Source: Zobellia uliginosa
Lineage (GTDB): Bacteria; Bacteroidota; Bacteroidia; Flavobacteriales; Flavobacteriaceae
Assembly: GCF_018860745.1 (NCBI RefSeq)
Contig: NZ_JAHKPY010000003.1
Span: 632,062-696,061, forward strand
DNA: 64,000 bases
Reading direction: 5' to 3'
Of this stretch, positions 1-9,064 are shown in pieces. Each line of letters opens with the position of its first letter. The stretch's first letter is position 1. The translations under genes were made by a program, and so were the position numbers. The notes beneath the pieces were generated by a model that worked only from the letters and a program-made list of their open reading frames with translations, searched no databases and had not been told where the DNA came from.

Positions 1-657
1 GTAACCCTAACTGTTACGGACAACCGTGGTGCAACGGATTCCGAAACCGTAACGATAACTGTTAGTGAAACTTCTAATCAGCCGCCAAAGGCAAATGCAG
101 GAGCCAACCAGAGTATCACTTTACCTACAAATATGGTTACTTTGGATGGTTCGGACAGCGAAGATTTAGATGGTAGTATTAAGTTTTATAAATGGACAAA
201 AGTTGGAGGAACTGGTACTATTAACAGTCCAAACAGTATAAGTACATCTGTAACGGGCTTGACGAACGTAGGAAGCTATACATTTATACTTACTGTGACC
301 GATAATGAAAATGCTGAGTCTAGTGATTTAGTAATTGTAACAGTTTCTGATCCAGTTGTGCCAAAGGCAACATGGAATGGCTCACAAAATGTAAGTATTG
401 GACAACCATCGGTTAGCGGGACGGTTACAATTTCAGGTGGACCAATGACTTTTATTTTTGGAATAGGTTCATCAGGACCTGAGAGCGGAATTATAACCTT
501 TATAATAGATGGAAAGTCGTACACAGCATCTGTCTCAGGAGGGGGGGCGAACGAACGAATAACCGAAAGTTTCCCTCCTGGGACATATAATTACAGCCTA
601 ACTTTAAGTGGTTCTGGTAATTATAGCGGAGGTGTTAATGCTCAGGGAAGTCCATAA
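1..657 (+). CDS. PKD-domain surface protein, C-terminal part (5' end outside window)
   Basis: The reading frame is already open at base 1 and runs without a stop to TAA at 655-657, so this is the last 218 codons of a longer gene. The first 40 residues end one PKD-like domain (TLTVTDNRG, then SETVTITV). A second follows: PPKANAGANQSITLP, then LDGSDSEDLDGSI, then YTFILTVTDNENA. PKD domains are Ig-like spacers in secreted and surface proteins. The last 90 residues are rich in Gly and Ser, and I recognise no family and no type IX sorting domain there. A run of seven G at 541-547 lies in the tail and could slip. The catalytic or binding part, if any, is upstream of the window. Confidence 0.8.
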   Translation, partial: VTLTVTDNRGATDSETVTITVSETSNQPPKANAGANQSITLPTNMVTLDGSDSEDLDGSIKFYKWTKVGGTGTINSPNSISTSVTGLTNVGSYTFILTVTDNENAESSDLVIVTVSDPVVPKATWNGSQNVSIGQPSVSGTVTISGGPMTFIFGIGSSGPESGIITFIIDGKSYTASVSGGGANERITESFPPGTYNYSLTLSGSGNYSGGVNAQGSP

Positions 658-770
658 AGATATTAATTCTTTATTAATTTTTAATTTTGGTATAACTCAA
701 AACACATTTTTTATTTATCATCTGAATAAAGTACAATTTTAAAATCACCAAATGAAATTTTAGTTTATTC

Positions 771-2876
771 TCAACTTATATAATTCCAAATATTCTTGTA
801 TTTCACAAGCTGCGAGTAAGCATGTCTGATAACTAAATTTTCTGGTTTTTCAAGAGAAGGGTCGTCTTTTAAAATTTGCATGGCATGGTAGCGAGCTGTT
901 TTGAGAATGTCATTATCTTTTACAATATCTGCAATTTTTAAATTGAGTACGCCGCTTTGTTGAGTTCCCATAATATCACCTGGGCCTCGTAGTTTTAAAT
1001 CGACTTCTGCAATTTCAAAACCATCGTTGGTCTGTACCATGGTTTGAAGTCTAGTTTTTGCTTCTGTAGACAATTTATGACTCGTCATTAATATACAGAA
1101 ACTTTGGTCGGCACCACGACCTACACGACCTCGAAGCTGGTGTAATTGCGATAGTCCAAAACGTTCCGCACTCTCGATGATCATTACCGAAGCATTGGGA
1201 ACGTTAACCCCAACTTCAATAACTGTTGTAGCTACCATAATTTGAGTTTCGCCTTTTACAAACCGTTCCATTTCGTAATCTTTGTCCGCTGGTTTCATTT
1301 GTCCGTGGACAATTGAAATTTGATAATCTGGCATTGGAAAATCGCGAGCAATACTCTCATACCCATCCATTAAATCCTTATAATCCAAAGCTTCGGACTC
1401 TTGAATAAGAGGATATACGATGTAAATTTGACGGCCTTTCTTTATTTCGTCCCGTATGAATTGAAATACTTTTAAACGATTACTATCAAACCTGTGTACG
1501 GTTTTTATGGGTTTTCTTCCAGGAGGAAGCTCATCAATAGTTGAAACATCCAAATCGCCATATAGACTCATGGCCAATGTTCTCGGAATAGGCGTTGCCG
1601 TCATTACAAGAATGTGAGGTGGTATTTCATTTTTATGCCAGAGTTTAGAGCGCTGCGCTACACCAAAACGGTGTTGTTCGTCTACTATAGCCAAACCCAA
1701 ATTTTTAAATTTCACTTTGTCTTCAAGAAGCGCGTGTGTACCAATAAGAATCTGGAGTTCTCCGCTTTCTAACTGTTCATGAATAGGGCGGCGAGCAGAT
1801 TTCTTGACGGAACCTGTTAAAAGAGCACAAGTAATCCCTGTACCTTCTAATAATTCTGAAATACCTGTATAATGTTGATTTGCTAAAATTTCCGTGGGCG
1901 CCATTAGGCAAGCTTGAAAATCATTGTCTATTGCCAAAAGCATAGCCATAACCGCAACAATGGTCTTTCCGGAACCAACATCTCCTTGCAGCAATCTATT
2001 CATTTGGGCATTACTTCCCAAGTCCCCTCTAATTTCTTTGATTACTCTTTTTTGAGCGCCTGTGAGTTCAAAAGGTAAGTGGTTTTTGTAGAATTCATTA
2101 AATATTGTTCCTACCTGATCAAAATTAAACCCTTTTATTTTCTTCTTGTGAAGCATGTTCTTCGCAATCAGCTGCATTTGGATATAAAAGAGTTCTTCAA
2201 ATTTTAATCTGTACTGTGCTTTTGCTAAGAGCTCTTGATTCTTTGGAAAATGTATGTTGAAAAGTGACTCGCTTTTGGGCAGCAGCTTTAATTCAAATAA
2301 TAATTTTTCAGAAAGGGTTTCTGTGAACCGGCCTTTGGTTTCAATAAATATTTGTTGGACCAACTTGCTTATCATTCTATTAGAAATACCTTTATTGCTA
2401 AGTTTTTCAGTAGAGGGGTAAACAGGTTGCATAGCTATCTTAAGACCTTGTTCGTGGTCTTTTTGAGGCTCCATCTCCGGGTGCGGCATTGAAAACTTGC
2501 CGTTAAACCAATTGCACTTTCCAAAAATTACATAAGGCGTATTGAGCTTTATGTTCTCACGAATCCATTTTTGACCTCTAAACCACACTAATTCCATTTC
2601 CCCTGTATCATCAACAAAACTTGCTACAAGACGTTTACCTTTTTTCTGTTCTACGGTTTTGAGGTGGACAATCTTACCAACTATTTGTACATCTGCATTG
2701 CTACGCTGTAACTGTCCAATTTTATAATAGTGGGTTTTGTCTATGTATCTATTGGGGAAAAGATTCAGTAAATCTTGAAACGTATGTATCCCCAGTTCAG
2801 ACTGCAAGGTCTCAGCACGATTAGGTCCAACACCTTTTAAGTATACAATAGGAGTCTGAAGTGAATTAGCGTTCAT
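771..2876 (-). CDS. recG: ATP-dependent DNA helicase RecG
   Basis: RecG reverses stalled replication forks and branch-migrates Holliday junctions. The 701-residue length is normal. An N-terminal OB-fold wedge region covers roughly residues 60-150. The helicase motor follows, with Walker A GDVGSGKT at 298-305, the DEQH box at 399-402 (IVDEQHRFG), motif III TATPIPRTLA, and a C-terminal QLRGRVGRG motif VI. It is a single gene, divergent from the M1 peptidase at 2954. The start ATG at 2876 gives a normal RecG N-terminus (TPIVYLKGVGPNRAETL). Identification is secure. Confidence 0.97.
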   Translation of the reverse strand: MNANSLQTPIVYLKGVGPNRAETLQSELGIHTFQDLLNLFPNRYIDKTHYYKIGQLQRSNADVQIVGKIVHLKTVEQKKGKRLVASFVDDTGEMELVWFRGQKWIRENIKLNTPYVIFGKCNWFNGKFSMPHPEMEPQKDHEQGLKIAMQPVYPSTEKLSNKGISNRMISKLVQQIFIETKGRFTETLSEKLLFELKLLPKSESLFNIHFPKNQELLAKAQYRLKFEELFYIQMQLIAKNMLHKKKIKGFNFDQVGTIFNEFYKNHLPFELTGAQKRVIKEIRGDLGSNAQMNRLLQGDVGSGKTIVAVMAMLLAIDNDFQACLMAPTEILANQHYTGISELLEGTGITCALLTGSVKKSARRPIHEQLESGELQILIGTHALLEDKVKFKNLGLAIVDEQHRFGVAQRSKLWHKNEIPPHILVMTATPIPRTLAMSLYGDLDVSTIDELPPGRKPIKTVHRFDSNRLKVFQFIRDEIKKGRQIYIVYPLIQESEALDYKDLMDGYESIARDFPMPDYQISIVHGQMKPADKDYEMERFVKGETQIMVATTVIEVGVNVPNASVMIIESAERFGLSQLHQLRGRVGRGADQSFCILMTSHKLSTEAKTRLQTMVQTNDGFEIAEVDLKLRGPGDIMGTQQSGVLNLKIADIVKDNDILKTARYHAMQILKDDPSLEKPENLVIRHAYSQLVKYKNIWNYIS

Positions 2877-2920
2877 GGGACTAAATTAAGTGATAGTATA
2901 ATTGCAACAAACTAAAACGT

Positions 2921-2928
2921 TAAATTTG
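2921..2928 (+). promoter_or_regulatory. Bacteroidota -7 promoter box for the M1 peptidase
   Basis: TAAATTTG matches the Bacteroidota -7 consensus TAnnTTTG exactly and lies 25 bases before the ATG at 2954. The -33 element is weak: a TTG at 2902-2904 with a short spacer. Confidence 0.45.
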
Positions 2929-2953
2929 GTGTACAATTTGTTCCTAAGACTTC

Positions 2954-5014
2954 ATGAGAAACCTTTTCGCACTCTTTTTTTTCTTTTCGATATGTTCTTG
3001 CTTTGGTCAGCATCAAGATAAAGTCGACTTTATTCAAGCCGATGTGTTTATTGAGCCTATTCCATTAAATAAGGAGATAAAAGGGGGTGTGATTTATCGG
3101 TTTGACATACTTCAAAATGTTGATTCCGTTTTCCTTGATGCCAAAGATATGGCATTTACAAAAGTTGAACTGGACGGAAAAAAAGTGGATTTTGTTAAAA
3201 CGGACAAAACCATTTCAATTTATAAAAAGTTTAAAAAAGACAAATCGTATAAACTCACTATTGAGTATTTAGCCAAACCAAAGCAAACCGTTTATTTTTT
3301 AGGCTGGGGAGATACTATAGAAGGGAACGAACAGATTTGGACGCAGGGTCAAGGCAAGTATACCAGTCATTGGTTGCCCAGCTTTGATGATATGAACGAG
3401 AAAGTTGAGTTTGATTTATTTATTCAGGCGGGTAGAAAATTTGATGCAATAGCAAATGGTAAATTAGCTGTGGTTCCTCCTCAAATGGATGATAAACCTG
3501 TTTGGCTTTTTAATATGGAAAAACCCATGAGCAGTTATCTTCTGGCTTTTGCTATTGGTGATTACAGTAAACAGGAAATAGCTTCTTCTAGTGGCGTGCC
3601 CATTGAAAATTATTATTATCCTCAAGATAGTACAAGGCTAGAGCCAACTTACCGTTATACACAACAAATTTTTGATTTTCTAGAAGATGAAATTGGAGTG
3701 CCTTACCCATGGCAGAATTACAAACAGATTCCTGTTCGCGACTTTCTGTACGCAGGAATGGAAAATACCGGAACTACAATTTTTTCAGATGGATATGTTA
3801 TTGATTCCACTGCTTTTGTAGATAAAAATTTTGTAAATATCAATGCCCATGAGATGGCGCACCAGTGGTTTGGGAACTTGGTCACTGAAAAGGACGGAAA
3901 CCACCATTGGCTGCATGAAGGATTCGCAACTTATTATGCTTATTTAGCCGAAAAGGAAATTTTTGGCGACGACCATTTTTTTTGGAAGTTGTTTGAAACG
4001 GCAAAAGAGCTTCAGGAAATATCTGAGAATGGTAAAGGGCAAGCTTTGGTAGACCCCAAAGCGAGTAGTGCTACTTTTTATGAAAAGGGAGCATGGGCCT
4101 TGGTTATGTTAAAAGATAAAGTGGGGGATGAGGCGTTTAAAAAAGGGGTTTCAGCTTATTTGAATAAACATCAGTTTAAGAATGTAACAATTGATGATTT
4201 TATAAAGGAAATTGAACTGGCATCAGCTTTAAATCTAGATGGGTTTAGAGCAAAGTGGTTGTTGTCCACTGAGTTTCCTTATACAGATGTGAAGACCTTT
4301 CTAATGGCGAAAAACAAATCTATCCGGACTTTTTTCCTATCTAACCATTCCGAAAAAGATCTTAGTGTTTGGCTATATGAAAAATGGCCCATAGAATATA
4401 AAGAGGCATTAATAGATAAATTTGAGAAAGGTATAGTCACAGGCGGATTGGAGATGATATTAATGGAAAGTCCTTATTTAGAAGTTCGTCAAAAAGGGCT
4501 TCAGCTAATTCAAAAAATTCCAATCAACAAAAAGGAAGCAGTGGAGAAATTATTGACGGATAAAAGTTATGTGACCCAAGAACTGGCTTTGTATAAACTA
4601 TGGTCAAATTTTCCTGAAAGTCAAAAAGTGTATTTAGATGCTACTAAAAGTGTTATTGGCTTGCCAAACAAAAATGTACGGCTATTGTGGTTGTTGTTAG
4701 CGGTTGCCACTAATGATTATGAAGCTCAAAACACCACAAAGTATTTTGCGGAATTGAGCGGTTATACTTCTCCGGAATATGGATGGGAAGTTCGTATGTC
4801 CGCATTTCAATACTTGCGCGAAATAGGTTTTACAGATGAGGGACTCCTTAATCTTATCTATGCCACAAATCACCATTCATGGCAGTTTAAGAGATTTGCC
4901 AGAAGTTTAATAGATGAACTTTTGGAAGATGAAGATTATAAAATTCGTATCCAAAAACTGGTTGGGAAACTAAACGAAGACGAATCACGTTATATGAATA
5001 CAAAACTTAAGTAA
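2954..5014 (+). CDS. M1 family zinc aminopeptidase, exported
   Basis: This is a gluzincin aminopeptidase that removes N-terminal residues from peptides. The exopeptidase motif AGMEN is at residues 267-271. The zinc motif HEMAH has ligands H299 and H303 and catalytic E300, and the third ligand is E322 in WLHEGFATYYA. The first 19 residues form a signal sequence ending near SICSCFGQ, so the protein is exported. The cysteine there could also serve for lipidation. After the catalytic domain (to about 440) comes a HEAT-like helical C-terminus. The patatin gene starts three bases after the stop, so the two are probably one operon. The length of 686 is usual for Bacteroidota M1 enzymes. Confidence 0.92.
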   Translation: MRNLFALFFFFSICSCFGQHQDKVDFIQADVFIEPIPLNKEIKGGVIYRFDILQNVDSVFLDAKDMAFTKVELDGKKVDFVKTDKTISIYKKFKKDKSYKLTIEYLAKPKQTVYFLGWGDTIEGNEQIWTQGQGKYTSHWLPSFDDMNEKVEFDLFIQAGRKFDAIANGKLAVVPPQMDDKPVWLFNMEKPMSSYLLAFAIGDYSKQEIASSSGVPIENYYYPQDSTRLEPTYRYTQQIFDFLEDEIGVPYPWQNYKQIPVRDFLYAGMENTGTTIFSDGYVIDSTAFVDKNFVNINAHEMAHQWFGNLVTEKDGNHHWLHEGFATYYAYLAEKEIFGDDHFFWKLFETAKELQEISENGKGQALVDPKASSATFYEKGAWALVMLKDKVGDEAFKKGVSAYLNKHQFKNVTIDDFIKEIELASALNLDGFRAKWLLSTEFPYTDVKTFLMAKNKSIRTFFLSNHSEKDLSVWLYEKWPIEYKEALIDKFEKGIVTGGLEMILMESPYLEVRQKGLQLIQKIPINKKEAVEKLLTDKSYVTQELALYKLWSNFPESQKVYLDATKSVIGLPNKNVRLLWLLLAVATNDYEAQNTTKYFAELSGYTSPEYGWEVRMSAFQYLREIGFTDEGLLNLIYATNHHSWQFKRFARSLIDELLEDEDYKIRIQKLVGKLNEDESRYMNTKLK

Positions 5015-5016
5015 TA

Positions 5017-5937
5017 ATGAGGGCATTGGTTATATCGGGTGGAGGTAGTAAAGGTGCTTTTGCAGGCGGCGTTGCGCAATACCTAATGGAAGAACTTCAT
5101 CATGAATACGATTTTTTTCTTGGCACCTCTACAGGTAGTTTGCTTATTTCTCACTTAGCTCTAGCTAAAATTGAAAAAATAAAAGAGGTTTATACAAATG
5201 TGAATCAGCATAGTATTTTTAGTAATTGCCCGTTTACGATTCAAAAAAAACATGGTGTGCATACCATTGGGATAGATCACTGGAATGTTCTGAAGAACTT
5301 TTACAAAGGAAGAAAGACCTTTGGAGAAAGTAGAAACCTTCTAAAACTGATAAAAAACACCTTAACAGTAGAGGAGTTCGAAAATTTGAAGAACGGCCCC
5401 AAAGAGATTATAGCAACGGTTAGCAATCTTTCTTTAAATCAGGTAGAGTACAAAAGTATTAATGATTGCACTTATGATGAGTTTTGTGAGTGGATTTGGA
5501 TTTCATGCAACTACACACCTTTTATGAGTTTAGTCCGCAAGAATGGCTGTGAATATGCAGATGGAGGATTGGGAAACATGGTGCCTATAGAAGAAGCTCT
5601 TAAAAGAGGAGCTACTGAAGTTGACGTTATTGTTTTACAAACCGAAGTAAGTCACTTAAATCGTTTGCCGTCCCGAAACGCCTTCTCATTACTGACCACA
5701 ATGTTTGAATATATGCTAGACCGTATTGAGCATCAAAATATTCGTATAGGTAAATACGTGGCAAAGCATAATGATGCTATTATAAACTTCTATTATACGC
5801 CAACGGTATTGACTACAAATTCATTGATTTTTGACAAGGAGAAAATGACGGTGTGGTGGAAGAGTGGTTACAACTTCGCAAAATTTAAAAATATAGAACT
5901 AAATCAAATAGAGCCAGAAAAGGGAGAGGTGTTGTAA
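5017..5937 (+). CDS. Patatin-like phospholipase
   Basis: Patatin-fold lipid acyl hydrolases use a Ser-Asp dyad. The oxyanion-hole motif GGGSKGAF is at residues 8-15. The nucleophile elbow GTSTG (G-x-S-x-G) follows near residues 37-41, and the dyad Asp is in ADGGLGN near residue 188. No signal peptide is visible, so it is probably cytoplasmic or peripheral to the membrane. It follows the M1 aminopeptidase after two bases, which suggests co-transcription. The natural lipid substrate cannot be read from the sequence. Confidence 0.88.
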   Translation: MRALVISGGGSKGAFAGGVAQYLMEELHHEYDFFLGTSTGSLLISHLALAKIEKIKEVYTNVNQHSIFSNCPFTIQKKHGVHTIGIDHWNVLKNFYKGRKTFGESRNLLKLIKNTLTVEEFENLKNGPKEIIATVSNLSLNQVEYKSINDCTYDEFCEWIWISCNYTPFMSLVRKNGCEYADGGLGNMVPIEEALKRGATEVDVIVLQTEVSHLNRLPSRNAFSLLTTMFEYMLDRIEHQNIRIGKYVAKHNDAIINFYYTPTVLTTNSLIFDKEKMTVWWKSGYNFAKFKNIELNQIEPEKGEVL

Positions 5938-5945
5938 AACTAAAA

Positions 5946-5973
5946 CCGCCCTAAATAATAAATATTAGAGCGG
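5946..5973 (+). terminator. Hairpin terminator after the patatin gene
   Basis: CCGCCCTAA pairs with TTAGAGCGG across a 10-base loop with one mismatch. The right arm is followed by CTTGTTTTAA. It lies between two convergent genes and may serve both. Confidence 0.6.
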
Positions 5974-6004
5974 CTTGTTTTAAACTGGTTAAGTTTATTA
6001 TATT

Positions 6005-6526
6005 TTATTTCCAGAGAAAACCTATTTCCTTTTTTATATAAGATAAAGCTGTTGAGGAAGGTGATTGTTTTTCCATGGTTTCGGTTAGAATATCCTCACG
6101 TAATTTATCTGCAGATTCCGTTTCGCTCATTGCTGCTTTTCTAATCATTTGAACAGTTGCGCTTTTGGCTGCTTTAATAACGTTCCAACATTCATCTGTC
6201 ATATAAATCTGTTGAGACAGGTTATGCTCAAATTCCGTCTCTATACTTTTTATCAAAAGGCTTTCGTATGCATTCTTGTCCGTAGATTTTGGAGCTACTC
6301 TTACCACTAGACTAGGTATAGCGATGCGCTCAAGAAAAAGTGCCATACGCTCGTATGCTTGTAAACGAACAGGTATAGTATTCTTCTGCGAGTCTTTGTG
6401 TAATAGAAAGCGTCTGCGGCCATCTTCGTTTTTAGTATGCAACTTAAAAAAGTAAAAGGCAACGACCCCTGTAACTACTGCAGGCAATAAAAAGCCGAAC
6501 ATTTGTAAAATTCCTTCTCCAGACAT
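6005..6526 (-). CDS. Conserved Bacteroidota membrane-anchored protein of unknown function
   Basis: The 173-residue protein has one N-terminal membrane segment (about residues 8-28, MFGFLLPAVVTGVVAFYFF). A basic linker and a helical, charged cytoplasmic part follow. I recall similar short proteins across Flavobacteriia (a DUF family, possibly DUF7935), but there is no known activity and no catalytic motif. It is separated by 75 bases from the next minus-strand gene and is convergent with the patatin gene. Confidence 0.7.
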   Translation of the reverse strand: MSGEGILQMFGFLLPAVVTGVVAFYFFKLHTKNEDGRRRFLLHKDSQKNTIPVRLQAYERMALFLERIAIPSLVVRVAPKSTDKNAYESLLIKSIETEFEHNLSQQIYMTDECWNVIKAAKSATVQMIRKAAMSETESADKLREDILTETMEKQSPSSTALSYIKKEIGFLWK

Positions 6527-6601
6527 TTTTTTGGTATTTGGTTTATTTGGATAATAGAACGGGGGATTTTATCAAAAAGTATACAAAAAACGGGATAACT
6601 T

Positions 6602-7372
6602 TTAGTTCTTCATCTGCTCTCTTACCATGAGATAAAATTTATTGAAATCAGGGTGAATATTGACTTGTACACCTTCTTTTAAATTTCCATCTCTACCCAA
6701 GGCCATAATACGCTCAGGAGCAATTTTAAATTTCTTCTGAAGGAGTGAAGCTATTGCCATGGCTTGTTTTGCCGGTGTTTCTATGTCTCCTGTCATGCTC
6801 AAACCTTCTATGGTAACACTTGTACTTGGATTTGCCATTAAAATATTAGCAATTTTTTCTGTCCAGGCTTCCGCTTCCGGAGTAAGTGCAGTACCCGTAT
6901 CGCTTCCGTATAAACTTGATAAATCCGATGAAACAACAACAGCCCCTTCAGAAACACTTATTTTGGCATTTTCGCCCATGGTTTGCTTAACATTGGTCAA
7001 AACAAGAATAGTTATGGAATCATTGGTGGCAATTGATGCTTTTATAGCTTTTAGCTGGTCTTCTTTAGCCTCAAGATTAGCCATTGCAGTAGTTACCATA
7101 TTAGAGTTCTTGTTAGAAACTTCTGCAAAACTGTTCAGGTTCTTCATTAAAGTGTTATTTGCCGTTTGAAGCTCAGTAACCTGGGTTTCGAAAGATTCTG
7201 CTTTGGTTACTGCTACTTTTTCGTTCTTTCTTGCGTCAAATATTTCTCCATTTACAGAGTCCAACTGCATTTTTAATTGAGCTATTTCTTCTAGAAGGTC
7301 ACTTTTTCGTTGTGCTTGTAACGATAAGCTAGCGAAAAGAATAAGAGCAAGGGTAAGTAGGGCGTGTTTCAT
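6602..7372 (-). CDS. Periplasmic protein with coiled coil and degenerate OmpA-like C-terminus
   Basis: I start this gene at the ATG at 7372, which gives a classic signal peptide (MKHALLTLALILFASLSLQA). A longer frame reaching 7507 would overlap the preceding gene and bury the signal. The mature protein has a coiled coil (about residues 22-100, heptads of E, L and K), then a globular half. That half resembles an OmpA/MotB-like domain (VTIEGLSMTGDIE, then AKQAMAIASLLQKKFKIAPERI). The usual peptidoglycan-binding Asp/Arg pattern is not clear, so the assignment is tentative. It lies 70 bases downstream of the glutamate-synthase-like gene on the same strand. Confidence 0.7.
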   Translation of the reverse strand: MKHALLTLALILFASLSLQAQRKSDLLEEIAQLKMQLDSVNGEIFDARKNEKVAVTKAESFETQVTELQTANNTLMKNLNSFAEVSNKNSNMVTTAMANLEAKEDQLKAIKASIATNDSITILVLTNVKQTMGENAKISVSEGAVVVSSDLSSLYGSDTGTALTPEAEAWTEKIANILMANPSTSVTIEGLSMTGDIETPAKQAMAIASLLQKKFKIAPERIMALGRDGNLKEGVQVNIHPDFNKFYLMVREQMKN

Positions 7373-7442
7373 AAATTGCTTAGATTTAATTCGTGTTATA
7401 TGATTTGGAAAAAATAAAACGTCTAACAAATGTATATTATTC

Positions 7443-9011
7443 TTAGCTGTTTTCACAATGCTTTCCTCCCAAGTGGATACAATCATGCAGTTTTTGCATA
7501 TTGACAAAAGGAACCTTAGCCTTGTTATAACCGTAAGAAGAAGCCAAGCTTCGGTTCAAGTCGTTATCATCTACGTTAAGCTGAATATCATCCATTGTAT
7601 ATTGGCAAGGGTGTTCATAACCAGAAGCATGTGTAATTTCTAAGAGTTCCTTTCTAAAGGTCATAAAATATTGCGCCAGACGGTCAGATTTTAGAGGTAC
7701 ATCAATACCTTTTTGCAACCATTTGTTTTGTGTAGCCACTCCTGCTGGACAGCGGTTGGTATGGCAAACTTGGGCTTGGATACAACCTATACTCATCATA
7801 GCTTCACGGGCTACATTAATACAATCTACGCCCATTGCAAATGCCATTGCCGCTTTGGCCGGAAATCCTAATTTACCACTGCCAATAAATACAACACGGT
7901 CAGTTAACTTTCGGGTCAAGAAAACTTTATAAAGACTGGAAAAACCATATACCCAAGGTAAGGAAACGTGGTCAGCAAAAGATGGAGGAGCAGCACCAGT
8001 GCCGCCTTCACCACCGTCTATGGTAATAAAATCGGGCCCCTTTCCTGTTTTTACCATCAAATCTGCCAGTTCTTCCCATTGGTTCAATTTACCTATAGCT
8101 CCTTTAATACCGACGGGTAACCCAGTTTCTTCTGCAATTTTCTCAATAAGCTCCAATAGCTCTTGTACATTATTAAAAGCTTTGTGTGTGGCGGGAGAAA
8201 GCACATCTTTACCTACTTCAACGCCTCTTATCTCGGCTAATTCCGGGGTTATTTTTGCGCCTGGCAGTACGCCTCCCTTCCCGGGTTTAGCGCCTTGTGA
8301 TAATTTAATTTCTATAGCTTTTACGCTTGGGTTTTCCGCAACGAGCTTTTTCATTTTTTCCATGGAAAAGTTTCCGTCCGGTGTACGAACTCCAAAATAA
8401 CCCGTTCCAAAATGAAAAATAACATCGCCACCTTGCTTGTGGTATGATGAGAGCCCGCCTTCTCCGGTATTGTGATATGCATCTGCTTTAGCAACACCTC
8501 TGTTCATAGCTTCTATGGCAGCGGCCGATAATGAGCCAAAACTCATGGCAGATACATTAATTATGGAGCTGGGTCTAAAAGGCTTCCTTCTTTGATTGTA
8601 AGCTCCCATAACCTTAGCACAGGGAATAAATGTTTTGTCCGTTATATTTATATGATTTTCAGGCACCTTATATGCCATCATTTGATTTTTTACAAAAATA
8701 TGTTGATGGGCATAAATATCTCTGTCCGTTCCAAAACCCTCATAGTTGTTTTCTTTCTTTGCAGAAGCATATATCCATCCTCTTTCTATTCGGTTAAATG
8801 GAAGTTCTTCTCGATTGTTGGCCACAAAATATTGACGCATTTCTGGCCCTATACTTTCTAACCAATACCGTAAATGGCCTACTACGGGAAAGTTGTGAGA
8901 GATGGTATGAGAGCGTTGAAAAAAGATATCTCGGAAGGCAACAATCAGAAGAAAGACTACACCCCATACCCACCACGAAATACTCTCAAAAAAGGAAATA
9001 AATTGCTCCAT
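7443..9011 (-). CDS. FMN-binding glutamate synthase family protein
   Basis: This protein has the FMN and Fe-S domain of the large glutamate synthase subunit but lacks the glutaminase domain. One N-terminal membrane segment (about residues 10-30) is followed by the (beta/alpha)8 FMN domain. Visible motifs are MSFGSLSAAAIEAMNRG, GEGGLSSYH, IEIKLSQGAKPGKGG, TIDGGEGGTGAAP, and a cysteine cluster C..Q.CHTNRCPAGVATQ that would bind a 3Fe-4S cluster. Length 522 is normal for this stand-alone group. The true substrate of these membrane-tethered versions is not established, so I do not call it gltB. Confidence 0.9.
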   Translation of the reverse strand: MEQFISFFESISWWVWGVVFLLIVAFRDIFFQRSHTISHNFPVVGHLRYWLESIGPEMRQYFVANNREELPFNRIERGWIYASAKKENNYEGFGTDRDIYAHQHIFVKNQMMAYKVPENHINITDKTFIPCAKVMGAYNQRRKPFRPSSIINVSAMSFGSLSAAAIEAMNRGVAKADAYHNTGEGGLSSYHKQGGDVIFHFGTGYFGVRTPDGNFSMEKMKKLVAENPSVKAIEIKLSQGAKPGKGGVLPGAKITPELAEIRGVEVGKDVLSPATHKAFNNVQELLELIEKIAEETGLPVGIKGAIGKLNQWEELADLMVKTGKGPDFITIDGGEGGTGAAPPSFADHVSLPWVYGFSSLYKVFLTRKLTDRVVFIGSGKLGFPAKAAMAFAMGVDCINVAREAMMSIGCIQAQVCHTNRCPAGVATQNKWLQKGIDVPLKSDRLAQYFMTFRKELLEITHASGYEHPCQYTMDDIQLNVDDNDLNRSLASSYGYNKAKVPFVNMQKLHDCIHLGGKHCENS

Positions 9012-9064
9012 AAATGTGTGAAATACTATTTAAACTGATTATTTAAGTTATATTTTTTAAAATA

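Noticed and set aside
8592-8861. Plus-strand frames antisense to the glutamate-synthase-like gene
   Set aside because: Shadows of a 522-residue protein with clear FMN and Fe-S motifs.
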